DNA of 64,000 bases from the NCBI RefSeq assembly GCF_900112815.1, contig NZ_FOND01000006.1:1-64000 (forward strand), given 5' to 3'. Position numbers and translations under genes: made by a program. This DNA comes from Blastococcus tunisiensis (lineage in GTDB: Bacteria > Actinomycetota > Actinomycetes > Mycobacteriales > Geodermatophilaceae). The notes beneath the pieces are model-generated. The model worked only from the letters and a program-made list of their open reading frames with translations. It did not search any database and was not told where the DNA came from. This document shows, piece by piece, positions 1 through 7,957 of this stretch. Each line of letters begins with the position of its first letter. Positions within the stretch are counted from its first letter, which is position 1.

Positions 1-290
1 GCGAAGAAAGCCGACGCGCTCTTCAGGATCGCGTTCGCCCGGCGCAGCTCCCGGTTCTCCCGTTCGAGCTCGGCCAGCCGAGTGGCGTCATCGGTCGTTG
101 TCCCGGGCCGGTGCCCCTCGTCGACCTCGGCCTGGATGACCCAGTTGCGCAGCGTCTCGGGGTTGATGCCCAGCTGCTCGGCGATCCGCTTCAACGCTCC
201 AGTCCGAGTGGCCGGGTCACGCCGGGCGTCGACCGCCAGCCGGATCGCCCGCTCACGCAGCTCGTCGGGGTACTTCCTCGGTGCCGCCAT
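1..290 (-). CDS. IS3-family transposase OrfA, cut by window edge
   Basis: Reading leftward from an ATG at 288-290, the frame stays open to the window edge (96 codons). It begins MAAPRKYPDELRERAIRLAV, the usual start of IS3-family OrfA. A helix-turn-helix (about residues 38-52, AEQLGINPETLRNW) is followed by a leucine-zipper-like stretch with ELERENRELRRANAILK and then SASAFFA. In this family OrfA binds the element ends, and OrfAB is made by a frameshift just past this point. OrfB would lie outside the window, so activity cannot be judged. Confidence 0.85.
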   Translation of the reverse strand, partial: MAAPRKYPDELRERAIRLAVDARRDPATRTGALKRIAEQLGINPETLRNWVIQAEVDEGHRPGTTTDDATRLAELERENRELRRANAILKSASAFF

Positions 291-323
291 GACTCTCATC
301 CTCACGTGGATTGAGAGCCTCCA

Positions 324-647
324 TCAAACCCGGGGCGAGACACGGTTCCCTGACGTCTCCCCCGCCGGCAAGGCACACACCGTCGCTGGGGTGGTCCCCT
401 GCGGCCAATAGCGCCAAAGCAGCCATCCGAGTGCCGTGGCACCGCCGACGGCCAGGCCGACGACTGGCGCACCGACGAAGACCAGCATGATCGCGATACA
501 GGCGCCGGCGACCAAGTCATGCTGTCCGCGGAATTGTCGCGCCCGCCGGTGGGTCCGGTGCCGGTTGCCTCGAACGGGTTCCTCGGCCTCGGCGTCGAAG
601 CACTGCACCGGGTCCGTCCAGCCCTGCCGTTCGTGATGACTGAGCAC
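324..647 (-). CDS. Small membrane protein, possibly DUF3040-like
   Basis: 107 residues from a GTG preceded by GGGGAGGTGG, a strong ribosome binding site about 4 nt upstream. A longer in-frame start exists but lacks such a site. The N-terminus (LSHHERQ) and the basic stretch before two adjacent hydrophobic segments (about residues 45-80, IAIMLVFVGAPVVGLAVGG) resemble the actinobacterial DUF3040 layout of a short charged head plus two membrane spans, but the match is loose. The role is unknown. It sits between two insertion sequences. Confidence 0.5.
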   Translation of the reverse strand: MLSHHERQGWTDPVQCFDAEAEEPVRGNRHRTHRRARQFRGQHDLVAGACIAIMLVFVGAPVVGLAVGGATALGWLLWRYWPQGTTPATVCALPAGETSGNRVSPRV

Positions 648-821
648 GAGCCACCTCCCCTGTTGGATCGACCATGCCGGTGCAGGTGGCAGGTACACCA
701 GGGCACGTGCCGGTCAGGTTGTGCCCGCTCGCACTGCCGACGGTCGGCAGGGGCGGGTGACCGTGGGGCCATCCGGGGGGTGGCGGAGGCGCTGCGGCGA
801 TTACGACTAGGGCGCGTCTCC

Positions 822-1454
822 TTATCCACGTAGCCAGGCAAGGATGGCGGCGAGGACAGCGCCTCCGCGGTAGATGACGGCGAGCTTGTCGTAGCGGGTT
901 GCCAGGCCGCGCCAGTTCTTGAGTGCGTTGAAGGAGCGCTCGACGACGTTGCGGTGCTTGTAGGCCTCGGTGTCGTAGCCGACCGGCCTGCCGCCTCTGC
1001 GACCTCGGCGTTTGCGGTGTGCCTGCTGGTCACGTGGCTCGGGAATGACTGCCTGGATGCCGCGGGAACGTAGCAGGCGGCGGATCGCGCGGGAGGAGTA
1101 GGCCTTGTCGGCCAGCACCCGATCCGGTCGCGTTCGGGCGCGGCCGACGCCGTGCCGGGGAACGCGGATGGCACCGAGGATGAACGGCAGCATGGGGGCG
1201 TCGCCGGCCTGGCCGGGGCCGACCAGGACAACGAGCAGCCGACCGCGACCGTCACAAGCATGGTGCACCTTGGTCGACAGCCCGCCGCGGGAGCGGCCCA
1301 GGGCGTGGTCAGCCGGCTCGACCAGCGGATTCGTGTAGTTCGTCGATGCCCCCTGTGTTCCGCGACAGGGTCGCGGCGTGCTGGTGAGCGCGGTTGATCG
1401 TGGAGTCCACCGACACCGACCAGTCGATCTCACCCGCGGCGTCCGCGTCGGCAA
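822..1454 (-). CDS. IS5-family transposase, C-terminal ORF
   Basis: The convincing part begins near residue 35 (TNPLVEPADHALGRSRGGL) and carries the other two catalytic regions: an aspartate in RVLADKAYSSRAIRRLL and a glutamate in HRNVVERSFNALKNWR, followed by LATRYDKLAVIYRG. The N-terminal ~35 residues are the wrong frame of the upstream ORF. The stop codon lies within the left terminal repeat region. Expression as a single protein would need a +1 frameshift at the C5 run, plus positions 1349-1353. Confidence 0.82.
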   Translation of the reverse strand: MPTRTPRVRSTGRCRWTPRSTALTSTPRPCRGTQGASTNYTNPLVEPADHALGRSRGGLSTKVHHACDGRGRLLVVLVGPGQAGDAPMLPFILGAIRVPRHGVGRARTRPDRVLADKAYSSRAIRRLLRSRGIQAVIPEPRDQQAHRKRRGRRGGRPVGYDTEAYKHRNVVERSFNALKNWRGLATRYDKLAVIYRGGAVLAAILAWLRG

Positions 1455-1704
1455 GAAGCCTGGTCAGCAGCTTGTCCCAGGTTCCATCGAGACTGAACCT
1501 GCGGTGCCGCTTCCACACGGTCTGCCACGGACCGAACTCCTCGGGCAGGTCGCGCCAGGCGATCCCGGTCCGATACCGGTAGACGATCCCTTCGACCACC
1601 TGCCGGTGGTCACGGAACGGCCGCCCCACACAGCCCTCCGACGACGGCAGAACCTCCGAGATCCGCTCCCACTGGGCATCGGTCAGCACCACTCGACGCG
1701 ACAT
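1309..1704 (-). CDS. IS5-family transposase, N-terminal ORF
   Basis: 131 residues. It begins MSRRVVLTDAQWERISEVLP, the DUF4096 start of IS5/IS427 transposases, and continues through RTGIAWRDLPEEFGPWQTVW to the first catalytic aspartate in SVDSTINRAHQHA (about residue 101). The frame then runs into an out-of-frame tail (ELHESAGRAG). Family-like sequence resumes in the +1 frame after the G5 run of ACAGGGGGC on the coding strand, so a complete transposase needs a +1 shift. This could be programmed frameshifting, which some members of the group use, or an indel. Confidence 0.85.
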   Translation of the reverse strand: MSRRVVLTDAQWERISEVLPSSEGCVGRPFRDHRQVVEGIVYRYRTGIAWRDLPEEFGPWQTVWKRHRRFSLDGTWDKLLTRLLADADAAGEIDWSVSVDSTINRAHQHAATLSRNTGGIDELHESAGRAG

Positions 1705-1806
1705 GCCCCCACCATCACGCTCACCGGCGCAAGGGATTGGGAGACACGCCCTAGTGGAGAACCCGTGCCGTGGGCCGGCGGGTGCTGCCGCTCGTTCCGC
1801 TGCCGG

Positions 1807-2499
1807 TCAGGGGCGCGCGTCGAGTGCGGTACGGACGCGGTTGTGGCTGTCCAGCCAGGTGCGCAGCTGCGGGTGCACGTACCCCACGACGTCGAGCAGG
1901 TCGATGTAGCGGTCGATGAGGGGCTCGGAGAACAGCGGCTCGTGGTGGGCCACCCGGTTGCGCAGCACGTGCAACCGGGCGACCGGGGCCTCCAGTAGGC
2001 GCCGGTCAGATCCGGGCAGGTAGTGGAACGCGGGCCGCAAGGCCGGCCACAGGGTGGCCGTGTAGCGGCGGGCGAGCAGGAACCGCCAGAAGCCGAAGTT
2101 GAGCTCGGCGACGATCTTGCCGGGCAAGAGCGGGGCGCCGGCCCGCTGCAGCCGCTGCTTGGCTCGGGTGATGTCGTCGCGGGCGTGCTGGGCGAGCTCT
2201 CGAGCTGGGTCGTCGTACCACTGTCCGGCTCGACCCAGCCGCTGGTGACGGGCGGTCAGGGCATCGTGCAGGACGTTGCGCAGTACGACCTCGACGTGGC
2301 CGAGCACCTCCCACAGCGCGCCGGCGACCGCCGCGTTCCAGAGGTAGAGCTCGACCGCGCGGTCCAGGTCGCCACCAACGGCGCGCGCATAGGTTGCCAG
2401 CCGGGGCGCGGACAGGTGCCGTTGGACGAGCAGCGCGGTGGGTGAGGGATGGCCGATCGGCTCCGGCGCGGATCCGCCACCCGGCGGGGACGTGGACAT
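1807..2499 (-). CDS. Abi-like HEPN-domain protein
   Basis: 230 residues resembling the Abi_2/AbiD-F family tied to abortive phage infection. It has an alpha-helical body with YLWNAAVAGALWEVLGHVEV, a conserved LNFGFWRFLLARRY block (about 133-146), and the HEPN catalytic-type motif Arg180-Asn-Arg-Val-Ala-His185-His (RNRVAHHEPLF). Rx4-6H is the RNase active site in many HEPN toxins. No partner antitoxin gene is visible next to it. It is a single gene just downstream of a stem-loop and next to an insertion sequence, consistent with an accessory defence gene. RNase activity is inferred from the motif only. Confidence 0.7.
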   Translation of the reverse strand: MSTSPPGGGSAPEPIGHPSPTALLVQRHLSAPRLATYARAVGGDLDRAVELYLWNAAVAGALWEVLGHVEVVLRNVLHDALTARHQRLGRAGQWYDDPARELAQHARDDITRAKQRLQRAGAPLLPGKIVAELNFGFWRFLLARRYTATLWPALRPAFHYLPGSDRRLLEAPVARLHVLRNRVAHHEPLFSEPLIDRYIDLLDVVGYVHPQLRTWLDSHNRVRTALDARP

Positions 2500-2532
2500 G
2501 TCAGTCCCGCGCTCGTAGACTCGGCGGTGAAG

Positions 2533-2572
2533 ACCCCGGAGCGATCCCTGGCCTCGGCCACATCGCCGGGGT
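2533..2572. other. Stem-loop in the 2500-2787 intergenic stretch
   Basis: ACCCCGGAGCGAT (2533-2545) pairs with ATCGCCGGGGT (2562-2572), with an inner GGCC/GGCC pairing in the loop. It lies just upstream of the Abi-like gene. It could be a terminator or part of that gene's leader. Minus-strand ORFs here look non-coding. Nothing else is recognisable between 2500 and 2787. Confidence 0.35.
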
Positions 2573-2787
2573 TTCGTCTTGCTCGGGCCGCTTCTTCGAC
2601 GCCCGGCGACCGTGCCACGTCCAACCGATGACGCGGGTCCGCCCCGTCATCGCCACGCGCGTCGACCCGCGCGCGGAACGGCGTCCGGGTGCGGGATCAC
2701 GTCGGGCCCCCTGATGGGGCGGGGTCACCTGCCGTCCATGTGCCGCGCAGCGCCGACGGCGCGCCGGAACGGATAGGGCATGGCTGG

Positions 2788-3282
2788 TCAGTCCCGCACC
2801 GGCCAGGCGACCAGCGGTCCGAGCCGCACGCCGGCACCGGCGCCGGAGCCGGAGCCGGAGCGAGAGGCGTCACGGTGATCTTGGCTGCCGGCGGCGTGGG
2901 CCAGCGCGGCCAACACCAGCTCGAGCGCACGGCGGTCCAGCGCCACCGCCACGTCGGCGAGGTCGACCGGTCGCCCGTCGGCGAGGCTGACCGCCACCCG
3001 GAGCACCGCCAGCTCCTCCTGGCTGCCGTGCAGGCGTCCCTGAGCGAGAGTGGGGTCGAGCTCGGGCCATTCGATGCGCGCCCACAGCTGACCGCCGACC
3101 GGTTCGGCTTCGATCGTGACCAAGCCGGCGGCGCGCAGCCGAGCCAGCCAGTACCCGTCGTTGGTCAGCAGCAGCACGGCAGCCTCGGCCGAGTAGTCCC
3201 CGACCGCGGCCTGCAGCAGCGCCGCCTCCACATCATCGAGATCGAGGTCGGCGGCGATCGGCTCCACGCTCACCAGCGTCAC
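2788..3282 (-). CDS. Hypothetical protein
   Basis: 164 residues from a GTG 6 nt after GGGGAGG; a second GTG three codons later is an alternative. The sequence is acidic and helical (DLDLDDVEAALLQAAVGDYS), with a middle section about reading or scoring of unclear homology (LLLTNDGYWLARLRAAGLV). It ends in a Gly/Ser/Ala repeat (SGSGSGAGAGV) and a short tail. I do not recognise a family. It precedes nothing on the same strand before the Abi gene and ends the accessory stretch. Confidence 0.55.
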   Translation of the reverse strand: MTLVSVEPIAADLDLDDVEAALLQAAVGDYSAEAAVLLLTNDGYWLARLRAAGLVTIEAEPVGGQLWARIEWPELDPTLAQGRLHGSQEELAVLRVAVSLADGRPVDLADVAVALDRRALELVLAALAHAAGSQDHRDASRSGSGSGAGAGVRLGPLVAWPVRD

Positions 3283-3406
3283 TCCTTTCCTCCCCAGGTC
3301 CCGCGCTCGCGAGTGTGGCCAGCCGGTACGACATCTCCAGAGGCGGTCCACGCTGCGGCCCCGTGTGGGCGGGACGCAGCCTGGTCGTGGGGTACGTGCG
3401 GCGGCC

Positions 3407-6400
3407 TCATGACGCGCGGTCGAGGAACTGCCGGCGGGCGCGGTTGATGGTCTCCGACGTGCTCATGGGCAGGTCCATCTCGTCCTCACCGTCGTGGAGG
3501 GCCACGATGCGCCCGACGTAGGTCTCGGCCTCGGCGCGGTAGCCCTGGTGGAAGGCCACCCACATTGCGTCGATCAGTACCTGCTCGTCGTCCGGCGCGA
3601 CGAGCAGGGCGGTGGCCGAGGCGGTTGCGGCAGCGGCCAGGTCGCCGTCGGCGAGTGCCGTGGAGACGACCTGGTGGGCGACGTCGCAGACGGCTGCGGT
3701 GAGCGTCAGGTCCAGGCCGTCCAGCCACTCGTAGCCGGCTGGACGTTGGGCGAACGGCGGGCCGGACACCAGCCGTAGAGCGGCCAGCAGGTCGGGCACG
3801 CCGCCGTCGCCGCGCACTGCGGCCCGGGCGCGCAGCTGGCGGAACAGGTCCGCGTCGACAAGCACGCCGGTCAGCGTGTAGCGGCCCCGGTGACCGGAGC
3901 TGAGGTGCTTCTGACCGGTGGCGGGGTCGGTGCCCAGCCAGGCGCGAGCGCCGGCGGCGACCCGGTGGACGTAGGCGCGGGCGCTGACGGGGTCGGTCCT
4001 GCCGCCGCGGGCCGGCTGCAGCGCGGTGGCGGCCTCGTCGGCGGTGGCTCCGTGCGGGCGGGTGGCGAGGTAGGCGACCGTCTCCTCGTAGCGGCGCCGC
4101 AACCCGGACCTGGCGACGGCCGCCTCGTCACCGTGCGCGCGCAGGGCGACCGGTCCGAGCAGGGTCAGCCGCGGCCGCGCGCAGTCCGGCGACCACCAGT
4201 CGGCGAGATCGCGGTCGAGTTGGGTGAGGTCGTCCTCGACCTCCCTGCGTACGTCGGCCGGCGCTGCAGACCCCGGAACGTCGGAAGCACCGCTGGTCGT
4301 CCACGACGTCCGCGCGCTCGTAGGAGCGCCGGTCGGCGTGGGTGGGGTCGAGTGCGGGACGGCCTCGGTGGTGGAGCCCCGTCGGAGCCGTGGGGACGGG
4401 GCGGAGGTCGGTGGTGCAGCGGTGTCCGGACCGGTCAGGTCGCCGTGGAGCGCGCCGGCGGCGTCGGTGTGCACCTGCCAGGGGCGGTCGCCGTCGGCGG
4501 CGGGAATCGGGGCGTCCTCGGAGTCGCGCTCGAAGGCCAGCAGCGTGGCGATGTCGCGGGCCTGCTGGACGGTGAGCTGTGGCGCCGGCAGCCGCAGCCC
4601 GAGTGCGGGGACGAGCAGCGCCCCGTCGTCGGTCAGCGTGAGCAGCCACTCGTCGCTGACCTGCTCCGGCTCGGCGCCGAGCACCAGGGCGACCGTTCCG
4701 CGTCGCTCGCGGGCCCGCAGGACGGCGACGGCCTCGGCCAGTGCGCCGTCCCGATCCGGCGGGGATGGGGCGAGCACGACCTGCGGCATCCAGCCGTCTC
4801 CGGCTCCGGCCCGCAGCCGCCCGTCCAGCACGTCGTCGTCGGACTCGGCGGCTTCCGCCAGACCGGCGTGCAGGCCGGCATCATCGGCGCTGTCGACCGG
4901 GCGGATCCTCCCGGGGGCCAGGTCGACCAGTTCGTCGCCGAAGCCGACGGGCGTAACGGTGAGCAGGTCCGACCAGCCGTTGACGGCCAGCTCGGCGGCC
5001 ACATGCCGGGCGAAATCCTCGCGACGGTCGGCCGGTCCGGTCACGTACACCCCGCCGAGCCGTTCCACGTCCAGCAGCCAGCGGCCTGCGGTGTCGGTGC
5101 CGATGGTGACCAGAGTCGGGTACGGCGCCAGGCGGGTGCGGGCCACCTGGGGATCGACGCCGGTGTCCTGGTCGAGCCGTGCCGACCACTGGAGGCCGGT
5201 GTCGTCCGCGATCCACGGTTCCGGCGGAGGACGGTCAGCCGGAGCGTGCAGCCGCAGCTCGAGCCGGCCGCCCTGGAGTCGGGCGGCGACGACGTCAGGG
5301 AGCCGCCCGTCCGGATCGGCGGAGATCCGCACGGCGAGGCCGCGCAGCGCCAGGTCCAATGAGGCGTAGTCGGCCGTGCCCTCGTCGGCCGCCGATGCCA
5401 CGACCGTCTGTGTGGCCGACTGCGTCCTCGGAAGGGGGGCCAGCCGTCGGCCGGGACGGCGGCGGCGTAGCCGCTGGCGGCGATGCGTCAGCCAGGCGGC
5501 GCCCACACCTGCCGCGAGCAGCGCCCCGCTGCCGGCGAGCACGGCCGCCAGCTCCGACGAACTCTCGGCGGCATCCCCGCCGTCGGCGTCGGCGTCGACC
5601 GCCGCCTGCTCCGATTGCTCGGGCAGGCCTTCCGGTGTCGGCGAGGCGGCCGGGGTCCGGACGGGCTCCGCTGGGGCGGCCGGCTCGTCCTCGTCCGGCG
5701 CCGGCTCGTCGGCCGGGGGTTCCGGACCGGTCGGCGGCGAAGGGTCGGCGGCCGCGGGGTCGGCCGGCGGGAGGTCGAGAACCTGCCCGGGGCGGATCAG
5801 GTCGGGGTCGGTGAATCGACCGCCGCCGGGCAGCGGTTCGCCGGCATTGAGATCGAAGATCGGCTGCCAGTGCTCCAGGCCGTGCTGCTCGGCGAGGTCG
5901 GCCAAGGTGTCGCCGGGCTGCACCGTCACCTCGCCGGCGGTCGCGCCGGCTTCGGGAAGGCGTGCGTCCGGTGGAAGGACCAGCGTCCAGCCAGGGCGGA
6001 TCAGCCCCGGGTCGGTGAGGAGCGCGCCGTCGGGCTGGGGCCGGCCGCGGTTGAGCTCGAGAATCTCCTGGAACCGGGTCCAGTCGCCCAGGTAGCGGGC
6101 GGCGATGCGGCCCAGGGTATCGCGCGGGGCCACGGTGTACGTGGGACCGGCCGCTGTAGGCCCGGTCGGCCGGGTGTCCACGGGCGGTGCAGGGGCTGGC
6201 GACGGCTCCTCGTGGCCGACCGGCTGGTCGGCCACGATCGGGGGGCCGGCCAGGGCCGGAGCGGCCAGCAGCGGTCCGCTGCCGACACCGAGGACGGCAG
6301 CCACGAGCAGGCCGGCCATCTGCTGCGGCGCCGCCAGGCCGGGCAGTCGCATCGGTGGCAGGCCGCGCAGCTGGCTGGCGAGCTCGACGGCCACCGAGAG

Positions 6401-6634
6401 GGCGAAGCAGGCCCACGCGACCCAGCCGATGACCACGAGCAGGCCGAGGAAGAGCGCGCCGGTGTCCGGGCGGCTCAGCGCGGTGGTCACCTGTTCCCAG
6501 GAGGGCAGCTCGTCGAGCAGGTAGGCGCCGCCGAACTCCCAGAGTGCGACCGGGACGCCGGCGACCGCGGCCGCCAGCAGTACTCCGGCGATCAGCCGGC
6601 GCAGCAGCTCCTGCACTTGCGGTGGTGTGGTCAT
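3407..6634 (-). CDS. LysM and BTAD domain membrane protein of the Tad locus
   Basis: 1075 residues. Three N-terminal membrane spans (about 13-36, 60-86, 106-130) precede a Pro/Ala linker and two LysM domains (about 165-221, YTVAPRDTLGRIAARYLGDW; about 235-291, VTVQPGDTLADLAEQHGLEHW). Then come an acidic Pro-rich linker, a fourth span (about 361-383) and an Arg-rich stop-transfer (RLRRRRPGRR). The C-terminus (about 830-1065) is a bacterial transcriptional activator domain of alpha-helical repeats. Proteins with this layout are regular partners of actinobacterial Tad loci; LysM would bind peptidoglycan, and the BTAD part may act in protein contacts. The start follows GGGGAGAGGGCCC. The upstream tadG-like gene reads into it in another frame. 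Confidence 0.85.
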   Translation of the reverse strand: MTTPPQVQELLRRLIAGVLLAAAVAGVPVALWEFGGAYLLDELPSWEQVTTALSRPDTGALFLGLLVVIGWVAWACFALSVAVELASQLRGLPPMRLPGLAAPQQMAGLLVAAVLGVGSGPLLAAPALAGPPIVADQPVGHEEPSPAPAPPVDTRPTGPTAAGPTYTVAPRDTLGRIAARYLGDWTRFQEILELNRGRPQPDGALLTDPGLIRPGWTLVLPPDARLPEAGATAGEVTVQPGDTLADLAEQHGLEHWQPIFDLNAGEPLPGGGRFTDPDLIRPGQVLDLPPADPAAADPSPPTGPEPPADEPAPDEDEPAAPAEPVRTPAASPTPEGLPEQSEQAAVDADADGGDAAESSSELAAVLAGSGALLAAGVGAAWLTHRRQRLRRRRPGRRLAPLPRTQSATQTVVASAADEGTADYASLDLALRGLAVRISADPDGRLPDVVAARLQGGRLELRLHAPADRPPPEPWIADDTGLQWSARLDQDTGVDPQVARTRLAPYPTLVTIGTDTAGRWLLDVERLGGVYVTGPADRREDFARHVAAELAVNGWSDLLTVTPVGFGDELVDLAPGRIRPVDSADDAGLHAGLAEAAESDDDVLDGRLRAGAGDGWMPQVVLAPSPPDRDGALAEAVAVLRARERRGTVALVLGAEPEQVSDEWLLTLTDDGALLVPALGLRLPAPQLTVQQARDIATLLAFERDSEDAPIPAADGDRPWQVHTDAAGALHGDLTGPDTAAPPTSAPSPRLRRGSTTEAVPHSTPPTPTGAPTSARTSWTTSGASDVPGSAAPADVRREVEDDLTQLDRDLADWWSPDCARPRLTLLGPVALRAHGDEAAVARSGLRRRYEETVAYLATRPHGATADEAATALQPARGGRTDPVSARAYVHRVAAGARAWLGTDPATGQKHLSSGHRGRYTLTGVLVDADLFRQLRARAAVRGDGGVPDLLAALRLVSGPPFAQRPAGYEWLDGLDLTLTAAVCDVAHQVVSTALADGDLAAAATASATALLVAPDDEQVLIDAMWVAFHQGYRAEAETYVGRIVALHDGEDEMDLPMSTSETINRARRQFLDRAS

Positions 6635-7070
6635 GGGCCCTCTCCCCGCGCTGGTCGGTGATCAGGTCGGCGGTCCCGGAGCCCTCCACGGTGAGGGTGG
6701 AGATCCCGATCAGGCCGAGGAAGGTCGTGGGCTCGGAGATCGTGGTGGTCACCTGCAGGGTGTCGCCGTCGACGACGGTCACCGACCCGGCCACGTCGTT
6801 GCGGTCCAGGTAGTCCTGCGCGGCGGCGACCGCAGCGGCCGGATCCACGCGGACCTGCCCGGTGAGGGCAGCGGCGACGTCGAGGGCCTGCCCGCCGGCG
6901 CGGGCGGCTTCGTCGGCGATGGCGTTGGCGCGCTGGGTGGCGGCCACCTTGGCGCCAGCGTCGACGGCCAGGCCGATGATGAGCAGCAGCCCGGGGACGA
7001 GGACGGCGAGGAAGACGCTGATCGCGCCGTGCTCGGCATCGGCGTACCGGAGCCGCTGATGGGTGCTCAT
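5295..7070 (-). CDS. TadE/TadG-like pilus protein; 3' end abnormal
   Basis: The first ~140 residues are a good TadE/G-like protein: a prepilin-like N-terminus (HGAISVFLAVLVPGLLLIIGL, with Phe where pseudopilins have Glu), then ANAIADEAARAGGQALD and a beta-rich domain ending GTADLITDQRGE. The frame has no stop there and runs another ~450 codons, in a different frame, through the LysM-BTAD gene, giving Arg/Pro-rich non-protein-like sequence. A one-base insertion near the G4/G3/C3 runs at 6635-6650 would place a TGA in the ATGA of the next gene, the normal coupling in this operon. I treat only ~6630-7070 as real. The start overlaps the previous stop as ATGA. Confidence 0.6.
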   Translation of the reverse strand: MSTHQRLRYADAEHGAISVFLAVLVPGLLLIIGLAVDAGAKVAATQRANAIADEAARAGGQALDVAAALTGQVRVDPAAAVAAAQDYLDRNDVAGSVTVVDGDTLQVTTTISEPTTFLGLIGISTLTVEGSGTADLITDQRGERAHDHTTASAGAAAPADRRSTAGGRGRRRPGRTLGVRRRLPARRAALLGTGDHRAEPPGHRRALPRPARGHRLGRVGLLRPLGGRRARQPAARPATDATARPGGAAADGRPARGCRPRCRQRTAAGRSGPGRPPDRGRPAGRPRGAVASPCTARGHPADRAYSGRSHVHRGPARYPGPHRRPLPGRLDPVPGDSRAQPRPAPARRRAPHRPGADPPWLDAGPSTGRTPSRSRRDRRRGDGAARRHLGRPRRAARPGALAADLRSQCRRTAARRRSIHRPRPDPPRAGSRPPAGRPRGRRPFAADRSGTPGRRAGAGRGRAGRPSGARPDPGRLADTGRPARAIGAGGGRRRRRRRGCRREFVGAGGRARRQRGAARGRCGRRLADASPPAATPPPSRPTAGPPSEDAVGHTDGRGIGGRRGHGRLRLIGPGAARPRRADLRRSGRAAP

Positions 7071-7492
7071 CGTTCGCGGTAGGCATCGACGGGGCTGGTG
7101 AAGGACGCCTCGACGGTGACCGATCCGGGCAGGCCCGGGGCCAGCAGGTCGGCCATGCCGACCACGCAGGTGATCGACACGGTGACGTCGCCGGGCTGGC
7201 CGGGCGGGGCCTGGAAGCCGGTGGTGTCGATGTCGACGCCGGTGCTCTGGCAGCGCAGGTCCTGGGCGGCCAGGGTGCGGTCCGCCTGAGCCCCGGCCAG
7301 TGCGGCGGCGGTGAGGTCGTCCCGGGCGAGGGAGGCCTCCCGGGCGGCGGCGCGAGCTGCTTCGGCGACGGCGCCCTCGGCGATCTGGGCGCGCCCGGCG
7401 ACGATCGCGAACGACAGCAGCAACAGCAGTACCGGGGCGAGCAGCGCCAGCTCGACTGACACCGATCCCTGCTCGGCGCGTGGCGGTTTCAC
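7067..7492 (-). CDS. TadE-like pseudopilin protein (TadF position)
   Basis: 141 residues from a GTG that overlaps the preceding stop (GTGA); a longer in-frame ORF exists but overlaps the upstream gene. The N-terminus AEQGSVSVELALLAPVLLLL carries the prepilin-type G|xxxxE motif before a single hydrophobic helix. REASLARDDLTAAALAGAQADRTLAAQDLRCQ and a beta-rich C-terminus follow. TadE/TadF are minor pseudopilins needed for Flp pilus assembly at the membrane. Both gene borders are 4-nt overlaps, so translation is coupled across the three TadE/G-like genes. Confidence 0.82.
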   Translation of the reverse strand: MKPPRAEQGSVSVELALLAPVLLLLLSFAIVAGRAQIAEGAVAEAARAAAREASLARDDLTAAALAGAQADRTLAAQDLRCQSTGVDIDTTGFQAPPGQPGDVTVSITCVVGMADLLAPGLPGSVTVEASFTSPVDAYRER

Positions 7493-7950
7493 GGGTCCGT
7501 CCGTTCCACCGGGCCGACGGCCGTCTGGGTCACCGACCATCCGGACAGGCCGGGGAAGAGGCTCAGCGAGGTGCCCGTCACGGTCACCTCGATAGTGGTC
7601 GGTGAGCCGGTCACCAGCACATCGCGTCCGGTGAGGAGGTCCTGCGCCGTCTGGTCGAGGAAGCCCTCGGCCGCGGACTCGGCACGCGCGAGGGAGACGG
7701 GTTGGACGCGCCCCTCGCGGGCGCCTTCCTGCGCCGCCCCGAGGGCGACCGAGCGGGCGTAGAACCACAGCGCGGCCTGGATCAGTGTCATCACGAGCAA
7801 CAGCACCACCGGGAAGGCGACCGCCAGCTCGACCGACGCCGCGCCGCGGTCCCCGGACAGCCACCGGCCCACCCCGCGGCCCACCTGGTGGCCGCGGGTG
7901 TCGCGGCTCCGGGAGGCGGCGGAGGTGCGGGGCCGGGCGGCGGGGCGCAC
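7489..7950 (-). CDS. TadE-like pseudopilin protein
   Basis: 153 residues. A basic N-terminus precedes GDRGAASVELAVAFPVVLLLVMTL, with a prepilin cleavage-type G|AASVE motif and a hydrophobic helix (about 34-60). A domain containing RSVALGAAQEGAREGRVQP follows, typical of TadE. It follows the Flp pilin gene by 7 nt and overlaps the next gene by GTGA. Expected role: minor pilin of the Tad system, processed by a TadV-type peptidase that is not encoded in this window. The true start may lie a few codons inside, closer to the hydrophobic helix. Confidence 0.82.
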   Translation of the reverse strand: MRPAARPRTSAASRSRDTRGHQVGRGVGRWLSGDRGAASVELAVAFPVVLLLVMTLIQAALWFYARSVALGAAQEGAREGRVQPVSLARAESAAEGFLDQTAQDLLTGRDVLVTGSPTTIEVTVTGTSLSLFPGLSGWSVTQTAVGPVERTDP

Positions 7951-7957
7951 GGGTGGG

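Larger units (their letters stand above)
807..1754. mobile_element. IS5-family (IS427-like) insertion sequence with CTAG duplication
   Basis: A 940-bp element (811-1750) is bounded by 17-bp imperfect inverted repeats: GGCGCGTCTCCTTATCC at 811-827 and the complement of 1734-1750, GGCGTGTCTCCCAATCC (three mismatches). CTAG flanks both sides (807-810, 1751-1754), as expected for the YTAR target duplication of IS5/IS427-type elements. Two overlapping minus-strand frames inside together encode a DDE transposase. The structural ends are intact; the reading frame shifts at a C5 run (1349-1353). Confidence 0.88.

Noticed and set aside
2501-2728. 75-codon minus-strand ORF upstream of the Abi gene
   Set aside because: Pro/Ser/Arg-rich, no ribosome site; the only structure is a stem-loop, reported separately.
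3890-5362. 490-codon plus-strand ORF opposite the LysM-BTAD gene
   Set aside because: Gly/Val/Arg-rich shadow typical of high-GC DNA, with no ribosome site or family features; the minus-strand gene has recognisable domains.
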